Made by a program: the position numbers and the translations under genes. Below the pieces are notes generated by a model. The model made no database searches, was not told the DNA's origin, and worked only from the letters and a program-made list of their open reading frames with translations. From IMG/VR virus record IMGVR_UViG_3300009001_000073, positions 1 to 27,279 of that record: a stretch of 27,279 nucleotides of DNA. One strand, 5' to 3'. How positions within the stretch are numbered: the stretch's first letter is position 1; every line of letters starts with the position of its first letter. This document shows positions 7,576 through 14,236 of this stretch, piece by piece. Origin of the DNA: a virus.

Positions 7576-9023
7576 TATCTGCGTCCAATCTCTCTAGCCT
7601 CAACGTCAATGCCCTGTGCCAAATCCCATTCGCCTGTGATGTTCATTCTCAGGCGGTGATACCGCCCCTGTGCGCGGAAGTTGGCGTAGTTGTCTGCGTT
7701 TGGCGAGGCCGCGCTAGTAAATGTCACGCTGTCCGATAACGCATCTCTCGTGCCGACTTGCAACGTCACGCTACCGCCGTCATAGTAAGGATAAATGCGA
7801 GTAACAAGATTATGCTTGCCAGCCGCTAACGGCAACTCACCAGTCTCAACAGTGCCGTCCAACACAGCACCTGAGAACACATACATCTGATCAGCTAATG
7901 CACCACCCAGATAAAACTCGCCACCAAGCCAAAAACTACTGTCTAGGCTTGCTGGTATTGTATCTAAGTTAGTGCTGACATTGTCCAAGTCCTCAAGTGT
8001 ATAGGTGGCCGTAAAAAACGGCGCAACTAAGTCGGAGTTCACATCCGCGCTAGACCATCTGTCTAGGTAGTAATTGTATATAAGTAGCTTGTCAGGCGTT
8101 GATCCTGTGTTTGCTGTTGAGACATACGACCAGACCGCTATCTGCCTGATAGGGTCAACTGCGGAAGTAATTCTGTTAATATGGCTAAAGTCGCAGTCGG
8201 TGCTAAAGAAATCGTCCACCTTTTCCTGACCAATAGGTCTGGACTGTTGACCATCCCACATATAAAAGCCGGAGTCAGAATAATAGAACGATAGCTGACC
8301 AATATTACAGATAGAGCCTGATATCTTACAGCCACGATTAGGCTCAACCTTGTCAAACTGAAACACTAGCGGCAACCCAGTGTAAGTGGCGCGAACAATA
8401 GCCTTTTCCATAAAGATGGTGGCAAATTCACCTCCAACTATGCCCTGTATAGCACCTGCATCTGGGATGTCTTGATAGTCAGACTGATTAGTGCCAGCGA
8501 CCCAGTCGGTTGCGCTATCAAAGCCAGACCACTTGACACGGTACGGCTTACGCCCAGAACCCTCGTCAATATTGCCTGTGAACACAAAGTCACGAACAAC
8601 GGCGATATAGTCAGCCTTTGGCGCGGCTGTGGAAAGCACCGCAAACTGTGTTGATGTTCCTAGCGTCCATTTCTGGATAGCCTCACCTGTGCCGCCAGCC
8701 ACAAGAACATCATTGCCATACTGCACAAAACGCCAACGCTCCGCGCCCTCTAGGGTATAAGTGCCGTTAGAGACATCATCAAGACCGCTAGTGCCTGTGT
8801 TAAACTCATACAGGCGAGTGGCATCACCAGCAAACAAACTGATAGTCGCATCATCAGCCTTCGCCGAATAGATGCCTAAAAGCGTACTGCTCGCAGAGGT
8901 TGATAACTGGGTAAATGACGGCAAAGAGCGATAGCCGTTAGCCGCAGGGATAACGTTGTTAGCCGTCACAATAGCGTTGTTCATATCTGGCTGATCAGGT
9001 AGCCATTCACCAAAAGTAATCAT
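7575..9023 (-). CDS. P22 gp10-like packaged-DNA stabilization (tail hub) protein
   Basis: Starting at the ATG at 9023 the protein is 482 aa (MITFGEWLPDQPDMNNAIVT). I prefer this start to the upstream 9035 codon because it gives an ATGA overlap with the previous gene and matches the family's usual beginning, in which a 'FGEWLPDxPxxNN' phrase precedes 'A.NVIPAANGYRSLPSF'. The rest is beta-rich with propeller-like repeats, including the phrases DYIAVVRDFVFTGNI and KVEPNRGCKISGSI. This family acts in P22-like phages as the tail accessory protein that caps the portal-adaptor stack and keeps packaged DNA in. Its presence, with portal and adaptor but no tape measure, is a main reason for calling this a short-tailed phage. 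Confidence 0.88.
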   Translation of the reverse strand: MITFGEWLPDQPDMNNAIVTANNVIPAANGYRSLPSFTQLSTSASSTLLGIYSAKADDATISLFAGDATRLYEFNTGTSGLDDVSNGTYTLEGAERWRFVQYGNDVLVAGGTGEAIQKWTLGTSTQFAVLSTAAPKADYIAVVRDFVFTGNIDEGSGRKPYRVKWSGFDSATDWVAGTNQSDYQDIPDAGAIQGIVGGEFATIFMEKAIVRATYTGLPLVFQFDKVEPNRGCKISGSICNIGQLSFYYSDSGFYMWDGQQSRPIGQEKVDDFFSTDCDFSHINRITSAVDPIRQIAVWSYVSTANTGSTPDKLLIYNYYLDRWSSADVNSDLVAPFFTATYTLEDLDNVSTNLDTIPASLDSSFWLGGEFYLGGALADQMYVFSGAVLDGTVETGELPLAAGKHNLVTRIYPYYDGGSVTLQVGTRDALSDSVTFTSAASPNADNYANFRAQGRYHRLRMNITGEWDLAQGIDVEAREIGRR

Positions 9024-9643
9024 TGCACTAACCAAACCTCATTGCCAACAGATATGTCAGACCAAACCTCAGAGCCAACGCCTATGGCCGTCCACTCCTC
9101 GTCACCAATAGCCGCATCCGACCATTCCTCGCCAAGTATAGCCGCAGTCATCGTTGCTGTAAAAGCACCAGATGCTGTGCCGCCATTCACAAAAGTAGCG
9201 TTAACGCCGCTAGATGCTGTTATAGCGAGACTTGGTGTGGCTTGGGCATTAGTAACAAATCTACCGATAGCTGTCGCAGTCACACTAATAGACGCTACTG
9301 CGTCCTGTAACCTAACTCTTATTGCGGACGAAGTTTCTGTTATTGCCGCAGAGACAGAAGCCGATACTGTTCTAACAGGTGTTATAACGGCTGAGAAGGA
9401 TGCCGCACCTGTGACTGACGCGCTGTTCGTTCTTATCCTTGTGGCGGCGTTAAGGGCTGTTATAGCCGCGCTAACAGATGATGCTATGGTTCTTAGCTTA
9501 ACCGCCACAGATGACGTTGTAGCCACCATTGAAGCGGTTGCAATAGCATCTGTGAAACTAAGGTTGTCTAACTGCTCAAGATTGCCAAAGCCATCCAGAG
9601 CATCCATTGTCCCCCAGCTATCTAATTCTTCAAGGGTGGCCAT
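9020..9643 (-). CDS. Repeat-rich phage structural protein
   Basis: This is a 207-aa protein with three visible parts. The N-terminus (1-30) has repeated 'xLDxxGxxDxLDxF' turns. The middle (about 35-165) is built almost only of A, V, T, S and I in beta-strand repeats such as VSASVSAAITE. The C-terminus has three to four tandem ten-residue repeats: EEWSDAAIGD, EEWTAIGVGS, EVWSDISVGN, EVWLVQ. The central composition suggests a stacked beta structure or decoration-type protein. It lies between the stabilization protein and a tail-associated protein, with a purine-rich GGGGG ribosome site. A large open frame on the opposite strand across the same bases is a compositional shadow. Role inferred: minor head or tail structural protein. 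Confidence 0.75.
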   Translation of the reverse strand: MATLEELDSWGTMDALDGFGNLEQLDNLSFTDAIATASMVATTSSVAVKLRTIASSVSAAITALNAATRIRTNSASVTGAASFSAVITPVRTVSASVSAAITETSSAIRVRLQDAVASISVTATAIGRFVTNAQATPSLAITASSGVNATFVNGGTASGAFTATMTAAILGEEWSDAAIGDEEWTAIGVGSEVWSDISVGNEVWLVQ

Positions 9644-9654
9644 GCCCTACCCCC

Positions 9655-10041
9655 TTAGTCGGCTGATACGTCCAGATCACCTGTCTGAATACGCAGGATG
9701 TCGCCGTTAGCGATAACCTTAGACGCTGTGAACGAACCGTGGATCAGTAGGTTACCTGCTGTACTAGCATCAAAGATACCAAAGTGGCTAACTGTACCCC
9801 AGTCACCTGTCGCGGCAGAAAACTCAACAGCCGCATCATTGCTGGCTGTGCCTGATGCCGCCGCGCCGAAGCTGGCCGCTACTCGTCCATACCCAGAGCC
9901 AGAAAGCTCAGTGCCTGAATTGTCATCGGCAAATGATCCTGTTGATAGCCCGACATACACCGTGGCTGGTGCTGTGTAGGTAGTTGTGGCGAGAATGTGG
10001 TCAAGCACCTTATTCTCAAGATAGTCTGACATTGCGCTCAT
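9655..10041 (-). CDS. Phage tail/head-associated beta protein (conserved family)
   Basis: This 128-aa protein belongs to a very widespread phage family. The diagnostic layout is DYLENKVLDHIL, then YTAPATVYVGLSTG, then ELSGSGYGRVAASF, then DAAVEFSAATGDWGTVSHFGIFDA, then GNLLIHGSFTASKVIANGDIL, then IQTGDLDV. Members are commonly annotated as tail fibre or head decoration-like proteins; I am sure of the family but not of its location in the particle. A GGAG ribosome site sits 6 bases before the ATG. It lies 3 bases downstream of the adaptor gene in the same direction. No export signal or enzymatic motif is present. Confidence 0.85.
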   Translation of the reverse strand: MSAMSDYLENKVLDHILATTTYTAPATVYVGLSTGSFADDNSGTELSGSGYGRVAASFGAAASGTASNDAAVEFSAATGDWGTVSHFGIFDASTAGNLLIHGSFTASKVIANGDILRIQTGDLDVSAD

Positions 10042-10044
10042 GTT

Positions 10045-10683
10045 TTACTCCAAACTCGCATTTTGCTTGCTGTAAATAGACTTGATAAACAATGACCCAG
10101 AACCATAATGGGCGCGTTCCTCATCTCGTCTGACCTCTTCCATGCCACGGCTGAACTTCTGATCATACTGCGCGGCTCTCTGCTCATCGAGCAAATACGC
10201 ATAGGCTTCTGCTAATGCGCCGTACAAGTACAAGTCAGGCGATCTCAGGAATAGCGTTGGCGTGTTGCTATCGCTGATTGCCGTTAACGACCCAATATAC
10301 ACGATTTCTGCGGTATATGCACTGTCTGGGATGGGACGCAGTTTCATCTCGCGCCCAATGATGCTGAAGCCCAGAGGCTTGCCAGTGGCAGAGTCGGGGT
10401 AACTCGTGTCCAGAGACACTGGGCTGTGATAGCTGAGAACGGTAATCGGTGTGGTGTTTAACTTAACCTCACGCACCTCACGCATATCTGTGGGTAGGGC
10501 AATGTACTCATCGCCAGCCGTTAGTGTAGCCGTTGACCGCTTTTCCTGTTCGCGTGTCTCTAACTCGCGTGACATCCGACCTTCAGCAAGTTGGATAAAG
10601 TCAGGTATCTGCGCCGTCAGGTCATCCCTTGCCAAAAAGTTGGCAATAGATGTCTTTAGCTCTGAGTATGTGCCAATGCTCAT
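10045..10683 (-). CDS. Phage head-tail adaptor protein
   Basis: This 212-aa protein starts MSIGTYSELKTSIANFLARD. The layout fits the phage adaptor family: an N-terminal helix with 'DLTAQIPDFIQLAEGRMSREL', a beta part with ITVLSYHSPVSLDTSYP and GKPLGFSIIGREMKLRPIPD, then 'LFLRSPDLYLYGALAEAYAYL' and a C-terminal helical arm. The LRSPDLYLYGALAEAYAYLLDE phrase and its position between capsid/portal and the stabilization protein support this call. Adaptors form the ring below the portal, onto which the stabilization/tail proteins dock. The start overlaps the end of the upstream 105-aa gene by 4 bases. Other names for the same role include gp4-like or tail tubular protein A-like. Confidence 0.85.
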   Translation of the reverse strand: MSIGTYSELKTSIANFLARDDLTAQIPDFIQLAEGRMSRELETREQEKRSTATLTAGDEYIALPTDMREVREVKLNTTPITVLSYHSPVSLDTSYPDSATGKPLGFSIIGREMKLRPIPDSAYTAEIVYIGSLTAISDSNTPTLFLRSPDLYLYGALAEAYAYLLDEQRAAQYDQKFSRGMEEVRRDEERAHYGSGSLFIKSIYSKQNASLE

Positions 10684-10997
10684 ATGTTGCCGCCACCAGT
10701 TCTAAAAGCGCGGTTCTCACTGTCGTTGAGCCACTGCTTCCACGCCTTTGGGTTTTCGCTAGGCTTGCCCAGCGTCTTCAAGAGGTGATGATACAATACA
10801 TTGGGTATTTCGGCAATGTGCGCCATGTGCTTCTGCGTTCCACGCATCTGGCCATACTGCCAGTCATCGTTCATCTGTTTGTTGATCTTGAGCAGTGGGT
10901 CAAACCGTTGCTCAGTAACAATGTGATCGCCTTCAGTGTCGCTTTGTAGCCAGACTGTCTTACCTGTTTTGGGGTCAGTAATCAGGGGGCGTTTCAT
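10680..10997 (-). CDS. Small neck/head-completion region protein
   Basis: This 105-aa protein begins MKRPLITDPKTGKTVWLQSD and continues THIVTEQRFDPLLKINKQMN-type sequence, MAHIAEIPNVLYHHLLKTLG and KAWKQWLNDSENRAFRTGGG. It is a recurring phage family: a short beta hairpin ('Y/WLxxD...') followed by helices, then 'W..WLN.PENRAFRT'. It usually sits between the capsid and adaptor genes, and its function is not established to my knowledge. It has a strong AGGTGAG ribosome site close to its ATG. It is the first gene after the capsid terminator and sits behind the operator-like element at 11012-11040, so it may have its own promoter. Confidence 0.75.
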   Translation of the reverse strand: MKRPLITDPKTGKTVWLQSDTEGDHIVTEQRFDPLLKINKQMNDDWQYGQMRGTQKHMAHIAEIPNVLYHHLLKTLGKPSENPKAWKQWLNDSENRAFRTGGGNI

Positions 10998-11011
10998 CTC
11001 TCACCTATGCC

Positions 11012-11040
11012 AATGATAATGATAATTATTCTCATTCTCA
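11012..11040 (-). promoter_or_regulatory. Fur-box-like operator, element i
   Basis: On the plus strand this reads as hexamers GATAAT-GATAAT-T-ATTCTC-ATTCTC, i.e. 6-6-1-6-6. The inner 19 bases (11018-11036) are AATGATAAT-T-ATTCTCATT, with 8 of 9 arm positions complementary. The 19 bases 11015-11033 agree with the classical E. coli Fur consensus at 17 of 19 positions by my count. It lies in the 81-base gap between the capsid gene and the neck gene. The match to the consensus is seen in the sequence; that a Fur-family protein binds it is inference. Confidence 0.6.
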
Positions 11041-11041
11041 A
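11013..11041 (-). promoter_or_regulatory. Candidate sigma70-type promoter overlapping element i
   Basis: On the minus strand, TTGAGA (11036-11041) is followed after exactly 17 bases by TATCAT (11013-11018), both one base away from the consensus. The Fur-box-like element fills the spacer, the classical place for a repressor site. The expected transcription start is only a few bases before the AGGTGAG ribosome site of the 105-aa gene, giving a very short leader, which weakens the call. Confidence 0.4.
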
Positions 11042-11066
11042 AAGAAAGGGGCGGCGAACCGCCCCT
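11037..11066 (-). terminator. Rho-independent terminator after the major capsid gene
   Basis: On the minus strand, an 8-bp GC-rich stem (GGGGCGG / CCGCCCC plus one U-A pair) with a TTCG tetraloop is followed by TTTCTTTT. It lies 12 bases after the capsid stop codon. It would insulate the highly expressed capsid transcript from the neck and tail genes or attenuate read-through. Confidence 0.9.
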
Positions 11067-11078
11067 CTCATAGATTAG

Positions 11079-12038
11079 TTAGGCGGCTGTGCCGTCTAGG
11101 TCAAGCACAGCGGCGTGTGCCTTCGGGGCGAGTGGCTTGAGTGTCCATTCGCAAACGATCTGATACTTCTCAGCGTCACCAGTTGCGGCAATTTCGTTTT
11201 CTGCGAAATTACGGCCATTCAAGGTGGCGACTTCAACAAAGCTAGGATCGATCAAGAACAACTTGTCGTTGCTCATGAAGCGGCTAGGTGCTACTTCAAT
11301 CGTGCCAAAGTCAGTCAGGAACACAGATGTTGAGCCAACATAGGTGGTTTCCTTTGCTTTGGTCATGTTCACTTGGTTGCTTACCAAGTTGCTTGAAGCT
11401 GACAAGTCGGAGAACACAGCGCGGTTGGCGGCTGATGTCACCATAAGTTCTGGTGAACCACCGTCCGTCCATGCGTCCTGCATACCGTCTTCGATGAGTG
11501 CCAGTGACAGACCACGAGAAGCGGCTGTACCAACAGTCACGGCATCAGTACCCAGACCAGCAGAGAAGGCTGAACCAGTGCCAACAGAGCCGTTGGTGAT
11601 CCAAGTCATCAGCGATGCTGATTTACGAGGGTCAGAGCCAGAACGAGCTACGTTAGTGTCGCCGATAGCTTTCTCGATATCGCGGCGAAGCTCAAGTGAT
11701 TTTAACACTCGCTGGTACTGACTTTCACGCTCACGGCCAGCTTTGTCTACCTGCTCAAGTGTGTTTGAGATGGCATAAGCCTTCTGTGAGATTTGCATAT
11801 AGTTACCAGCGCGAACAGTTGGTGTTGCGGCGGCAATCGATGCGTCTGCTCCCTCAGTTGCAAAATTGGTAGCACTTGCGGCCGCCAATTCTTGAATTTG
11901 CCACTCAAGGAAGATTCCATTGCCAGTTGATTTTTTAACCGCAGAGAAAATTGGAGTTTCATCTGGGTCAATGCGATAAATGACATCAGCAAGCTGTTCG
12001 CGCTCACCAATGGCGTCAGTTGTGGTAAAAGTGGTCAT
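11079..12038 (-). CDS. Major capsid protein, SU10/DUF5309 type
   Basis: This is a 319-aa HK97-fold capsid protein of the SU10 (DUF5309) family. Diagnostic phrases are DAIGEREQLADVIYRIDPDETPIFS at residues about 8-32, EGADASIAAATP, RAGNYMQISQKAYAISNTLE, ELRRDIEKAIGDTNVARSG and the C-terminal RFMSNDKLFLIDPSFVEVATLNGR. The length is typical of the family, and no N-terminal delta domain is needed because a separate scaffold gene precedes it. A strong AGGAG site lies upstream of the ATG, and the gene ends at a strong terminator, both as expected for the most abundant virion protein. It assembles into the icosahedral head around the scaffold. Confidence 0.93.
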   Translation of the reverse strand: MTTFTTTDAIGEREQLADVIYRIDPDETPIFSAVKKSTGNGIFLEWQIQELAAASATNFATEGADASIAAATPTVRAGNYMQISQKAYAISNTLEQVDKAGRERESQYQRVLKSLELRRDIEKAIGDTNVARSGSDPRKSASLMTWITNGSVGTGSAFSAGLGTDAVTVGTAASRGLSLALIEDGMQDAWTDGGSPELMVTSAANRAVFSDLSASSNLVSNQVNMTKAKETTYVGSTSVFLTDFGTIEVAPSRFMSNDKLFLIDPSFVEVATLNGRNFAENEIAATGDAEKYQIVCEWTLKPLAPKAHAAVLDLDGTAA

Positions 12039-12053
12039 AGTAGTAATCTCCTG

Positions 12054-13073
12054 TTAACGACCAGACATTAAAAAATCCACCGCCGCATCAATAGACTTAG
12101 TCTTCGTAAGTTTATTCATAGCGTCACGGCGTTGACGAGTTTTAACTTGAGCCTTGGTCTTTGGCTGACCGCCTTTAGCAACCTTTGGTGCGCTTTGGAC
12201 TTTCTTCTTGACAGCAGGGGCATCCTTCTGGAGCTTGTCGTACTGCCATGCCTTATACAGCAACTCGATTGCCCTCGCGTCAGACGCATTTGCAATCTCT
12301 TGTTCACTGAAGCCCACAACGTCCTGTGCATATTTAATGACATCAAGACGCTCTTTGTTTCTGCGGCCTTCATCCTTCCATGCTGGGATACGCTCCAACA
12401 TTTCGGTCTTCTGTGCCACCAGATGCTGTTGCATCTGTTGCTGTGCTTCAGCCTGTTGCTGTTGAGCGATGCGCTCTCGCTCTTGTTCAACTCGCGCCAC
12501 TTCTTGTTGGCGTTTGTCGTACTCGGCCTTCATAGCAAAAAGCTCTTTAGCTTCATATTGCTGTGCTAGTGCCGTCCAGTCAGGTTCACTAGGAATTGTC
12601 TGCTGGAGTTGGTTGCTTAATTGCTCAAGCTGTTGAGCGTAGTAATCACGGTACTGCTTTGTCTCGGCGGCCTCTTGTTCAAAGACCTTGCGTTGCTCGG
12701 CGAGTTCCTGACTACGCTTTGTAAAATGCTGTTGACGGCTGTATCCTGATCTGAGTTCATCAAGCGTTACCTCGTATTCCTGACCGTCTACTTTGACGGT
12801 ATAGACTTCGGGTTGCTCTGGCTCGTCACTTTCTTCAGTGTCGTCCTCAACATCTTCGCCATCATATTCTTCAGCTTCAGCTTCGGGTTCATCTACCTCG
12901 GCTTCGGCCTCGTCATATTCAGGCTCTGAGGCTTCTGGCTGTTCTTCAACTGCCGCCGCCTCTACGCTCTGTTCATCGTCAACCTTGTCCTCGATCGGGG
13001 GTTGCATTAACAGGCTTACTGCATCTTGTGCTGATATTGCGCCGTTCTCATTAGAGTTATCGGTACTCATCAC
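12054..13073 (-). CDS. Scaffolding protein
   Basis: This 339-aa, very acidic, helical protein lies directly upstream of the capsid gene. Residues about 25-95 are dominated by E and D (for example EPEYDEAEAEVDEPEAEAEE). Residues about 110-230 form a long glutamine-rich coiled coil (RQQHFTKRSQELAEQRKVFE and later QQQQAEAQQQMQQ). The C-terminus is strongly basic (KKKVQSAPKVAKGGQPKTKA), as in scaffold proteins whose basic tail contacts the capsid shell. The YSRQQHFTKRSQELAEQ phrase is a frequent mark of scaffolds of SU10-type capsids. No protease motif is visible. Role: internal scaffold for head assembly, then lost or degraded before DNA packaging. Confidence 0.85.
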   Translation of the reverse strand: MMSTDNSNENGAISAQDAVSLLMQPPIEDKVDDEQSVEAAAVEEQPEASEPEYDEAEAEVDEPEAEAEEYDGEDVEDDTEESDEPEQPEVYTVKVDGQEYEVTLDELRSGYSRQQHFTKRSQELAEQRKVFEQEAAETKQYRDYYAQQLEQLSNQLQQTIPSEPDWTALAQQYEAKELFAMKAEYDKRQQEVARVEQERERIAQQQQAEAQQQMQQHLVAQKTEMLERIPAWKDEGRRNKERLDVIKYAQDVVGFSEQEIANASDARAIELLYKAWQYDKLQKDAPAVKKKVQSAPKVAKGGQPKTKAQVKTRQRRDAMNKLTKTKSIDAAVDFLMSGR

Positions 13074-13101
13074 TATTTCCTTTATAAACTAAATTGAGGT
13101 T

Positions 13102-13362
13102 TCATTTCAAGCCACCTAGACTTGTCTTCGCAATCTTACCATCCATGACCACACTTTCGATGTGTCCACGCAATGCTGTAAGGGCTTGCAGAAGCTGGTA
13201 AATGCGTTCACGGTTCTCAGTGTCGGCGACACCAGATTCCTTCCACGCAGTAATAAATTGATTTTCCAGATACGAAAACGACTCTTGTAGGATTTCGTTT
13301 CGCAGGAGTGCCGCCGCCTTTTCGCCGCGATCCATGCGCTCACGCAGTTTTCCTTCGTTCAT
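13102..13362 (-). CDS. Small helical protein next to scaffold
   Basis: This 86-aa, all-helical, charged protein starts MNEGKLRERMDRGEKAAALL and continues NEILQESFSYLENQFITAWK and TENRERIYQLLQALTALRGH. The sequence type is a common companion of scaffold and capsid genes in marine phages, and I know of no specific function. The start overlaps the upstream gene's end by 4 bases (ATGA), so it is translated from the same transcript. It could be a head-assembly helper or a minor capsid-associated protein. The 28-base gap before the scaffold gene holds nothing notable. Confidence 0.75.
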   Translation of the reverse strand: MNEGKLRERMDRGEKAAALLRNEILQESFSYLENQFITAWKESGVADTENRERIYQLLQALTALRGHIESVVMDGKIAKTSLGGLK

Positions 13363-14234
13363 GATAAGAGTGTATATCCTTGTAAGTTATAGGGGTCAGT
13401 GTACATACTTGGGCGTGTAGCCGCGCCTCTGCGAAAGGCTGTGTTAGCCGCCGCAAAATCCTGTGGTGAGCCAAAGCCAGCCTCTAACAAACCTGCTGGT
13501 GGCTGGTCAAGTAAGCCCATACGAGCATAGTAGCCTGTTGGTGGGGACATTCCAGCTACGCCCATTGAACCTTCTGGTTGGAATGGGCTAGTTGAGCGTG
13601 TATCCATGATACAGGCTTGCAGTGTTTCGTTGAAATAGTACCCTTCTGGGCAACGCTCTTGACCTGTCATGGGGTCTTGCACTGGAGCAACTTGCTGTTG
13701 TCTGCCGCCATTATCTCTGTCAAAACGGCCGCTCACATCAAATGGGTTATATCTTGGATCGCCTGAGTACACTCTTTGCTCAAATGGTAGGGCTGAAAAA
13801 AGTAAGGGAATAATACCCATAGGAATTTGTGATGGCGGTGTAATCTGCCCAACAATATTGCCTTGAGGATCACGCACAGGCTGGTAACGGCTAAGTGCCG
13901 CCTGTTCCTGCATAATTCTATCTTGCCTAGCAAACCTTTCAGCCTCTGCCGCCGCTTGTTGTGCCGCCGCCTGTTGCGCGGCTTGCTGTGCCATAGCCTG
14001 TTGTAATGCCGCTTGTGCCGCTAACTCTTGCTGTTGCCGTTGTCTAGCCGCAGATACATCTAAACCGCTTTGCACCGCCATATCGCCAACTTGTCTAGCG
14101 GCTTGTTGAGATTGTCTAACAGCCTCTCTTTGCTGTGAAAGCATTTGTCCACGATCAGGGCGACCTGTGTCACGACTCGCAGATGTATCTCTACCTGCTC
14201 TGCCTATATCTGCATATCCACGTTCTGCTGGCAT
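13359..14234 (-). CDS. Putative minor virion protein with Ala/Gln-rich coiled coil
   Basis: This 291-aa protein has three parts. The basic, disordered N-terminus (MPAERGYADIGRAGRDTSAS) leads into a Q/A coiled coil at about 60-110 (QQELAAQAALQQAMAQQAAQ). A proline/arginine-rich middle holds a short cysteine loop, ERCPEGYYFNETLQACIMD, near residues 190-210. The C-terminus has PPAGLLEAGFGSPQDF. The CPxGYxFNxxxQxC loop resembles small disulfide or metal loops in phage structural proteins; its purpose here is unknown. It lies between portal and scaffold with two-base spacing, suggesting head assembly or an internal protein. No enzymatic motif was found. Confidence 0.7.
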   Translation of the reverse strand: MPAERGYADIGRAGRDTSASRDTGRPDRGQMLSQQREAVRQSQQAARQVGDMAVQSGLDVSAARQRQQQELAAQAALQQAMAQQAAQQAAAQQAAAEAERFARQDRIMQEQAALSRYQPVRDPQGNIVGQITPPSQIPMGIIPLLFSALPFEQRVYSGDPRYNPFDVSGRFDRDNGGRQQQVAPVQDPMTGQERCPEGYYFNETLQACIMDTRSTSPFQPEGSMGVAGMSPPTGYYARMGLLDQPPAGLLEAGFGSPQDFAAANTAFRRGAATRPSMYTDPYNLQGYTLLS

Positions 14235-14236
14235 AT

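Noticed and set aside
9042-9710. Long plus-strand open frame (222 aa)
   Set aside because: It mirrors the repeat-rich minus-strand gene at 9020-9643; it is low complexity, has no ribosome site, and its neighbours all run leftward.
12132-12569. Leucine-rich plus-strand frame over the scaffold gene
   Set aside because: Antisense of Gln/Glu/Lys-rich coiled-coil codons gives apparent hydrophobic segments; not a membrane protein.
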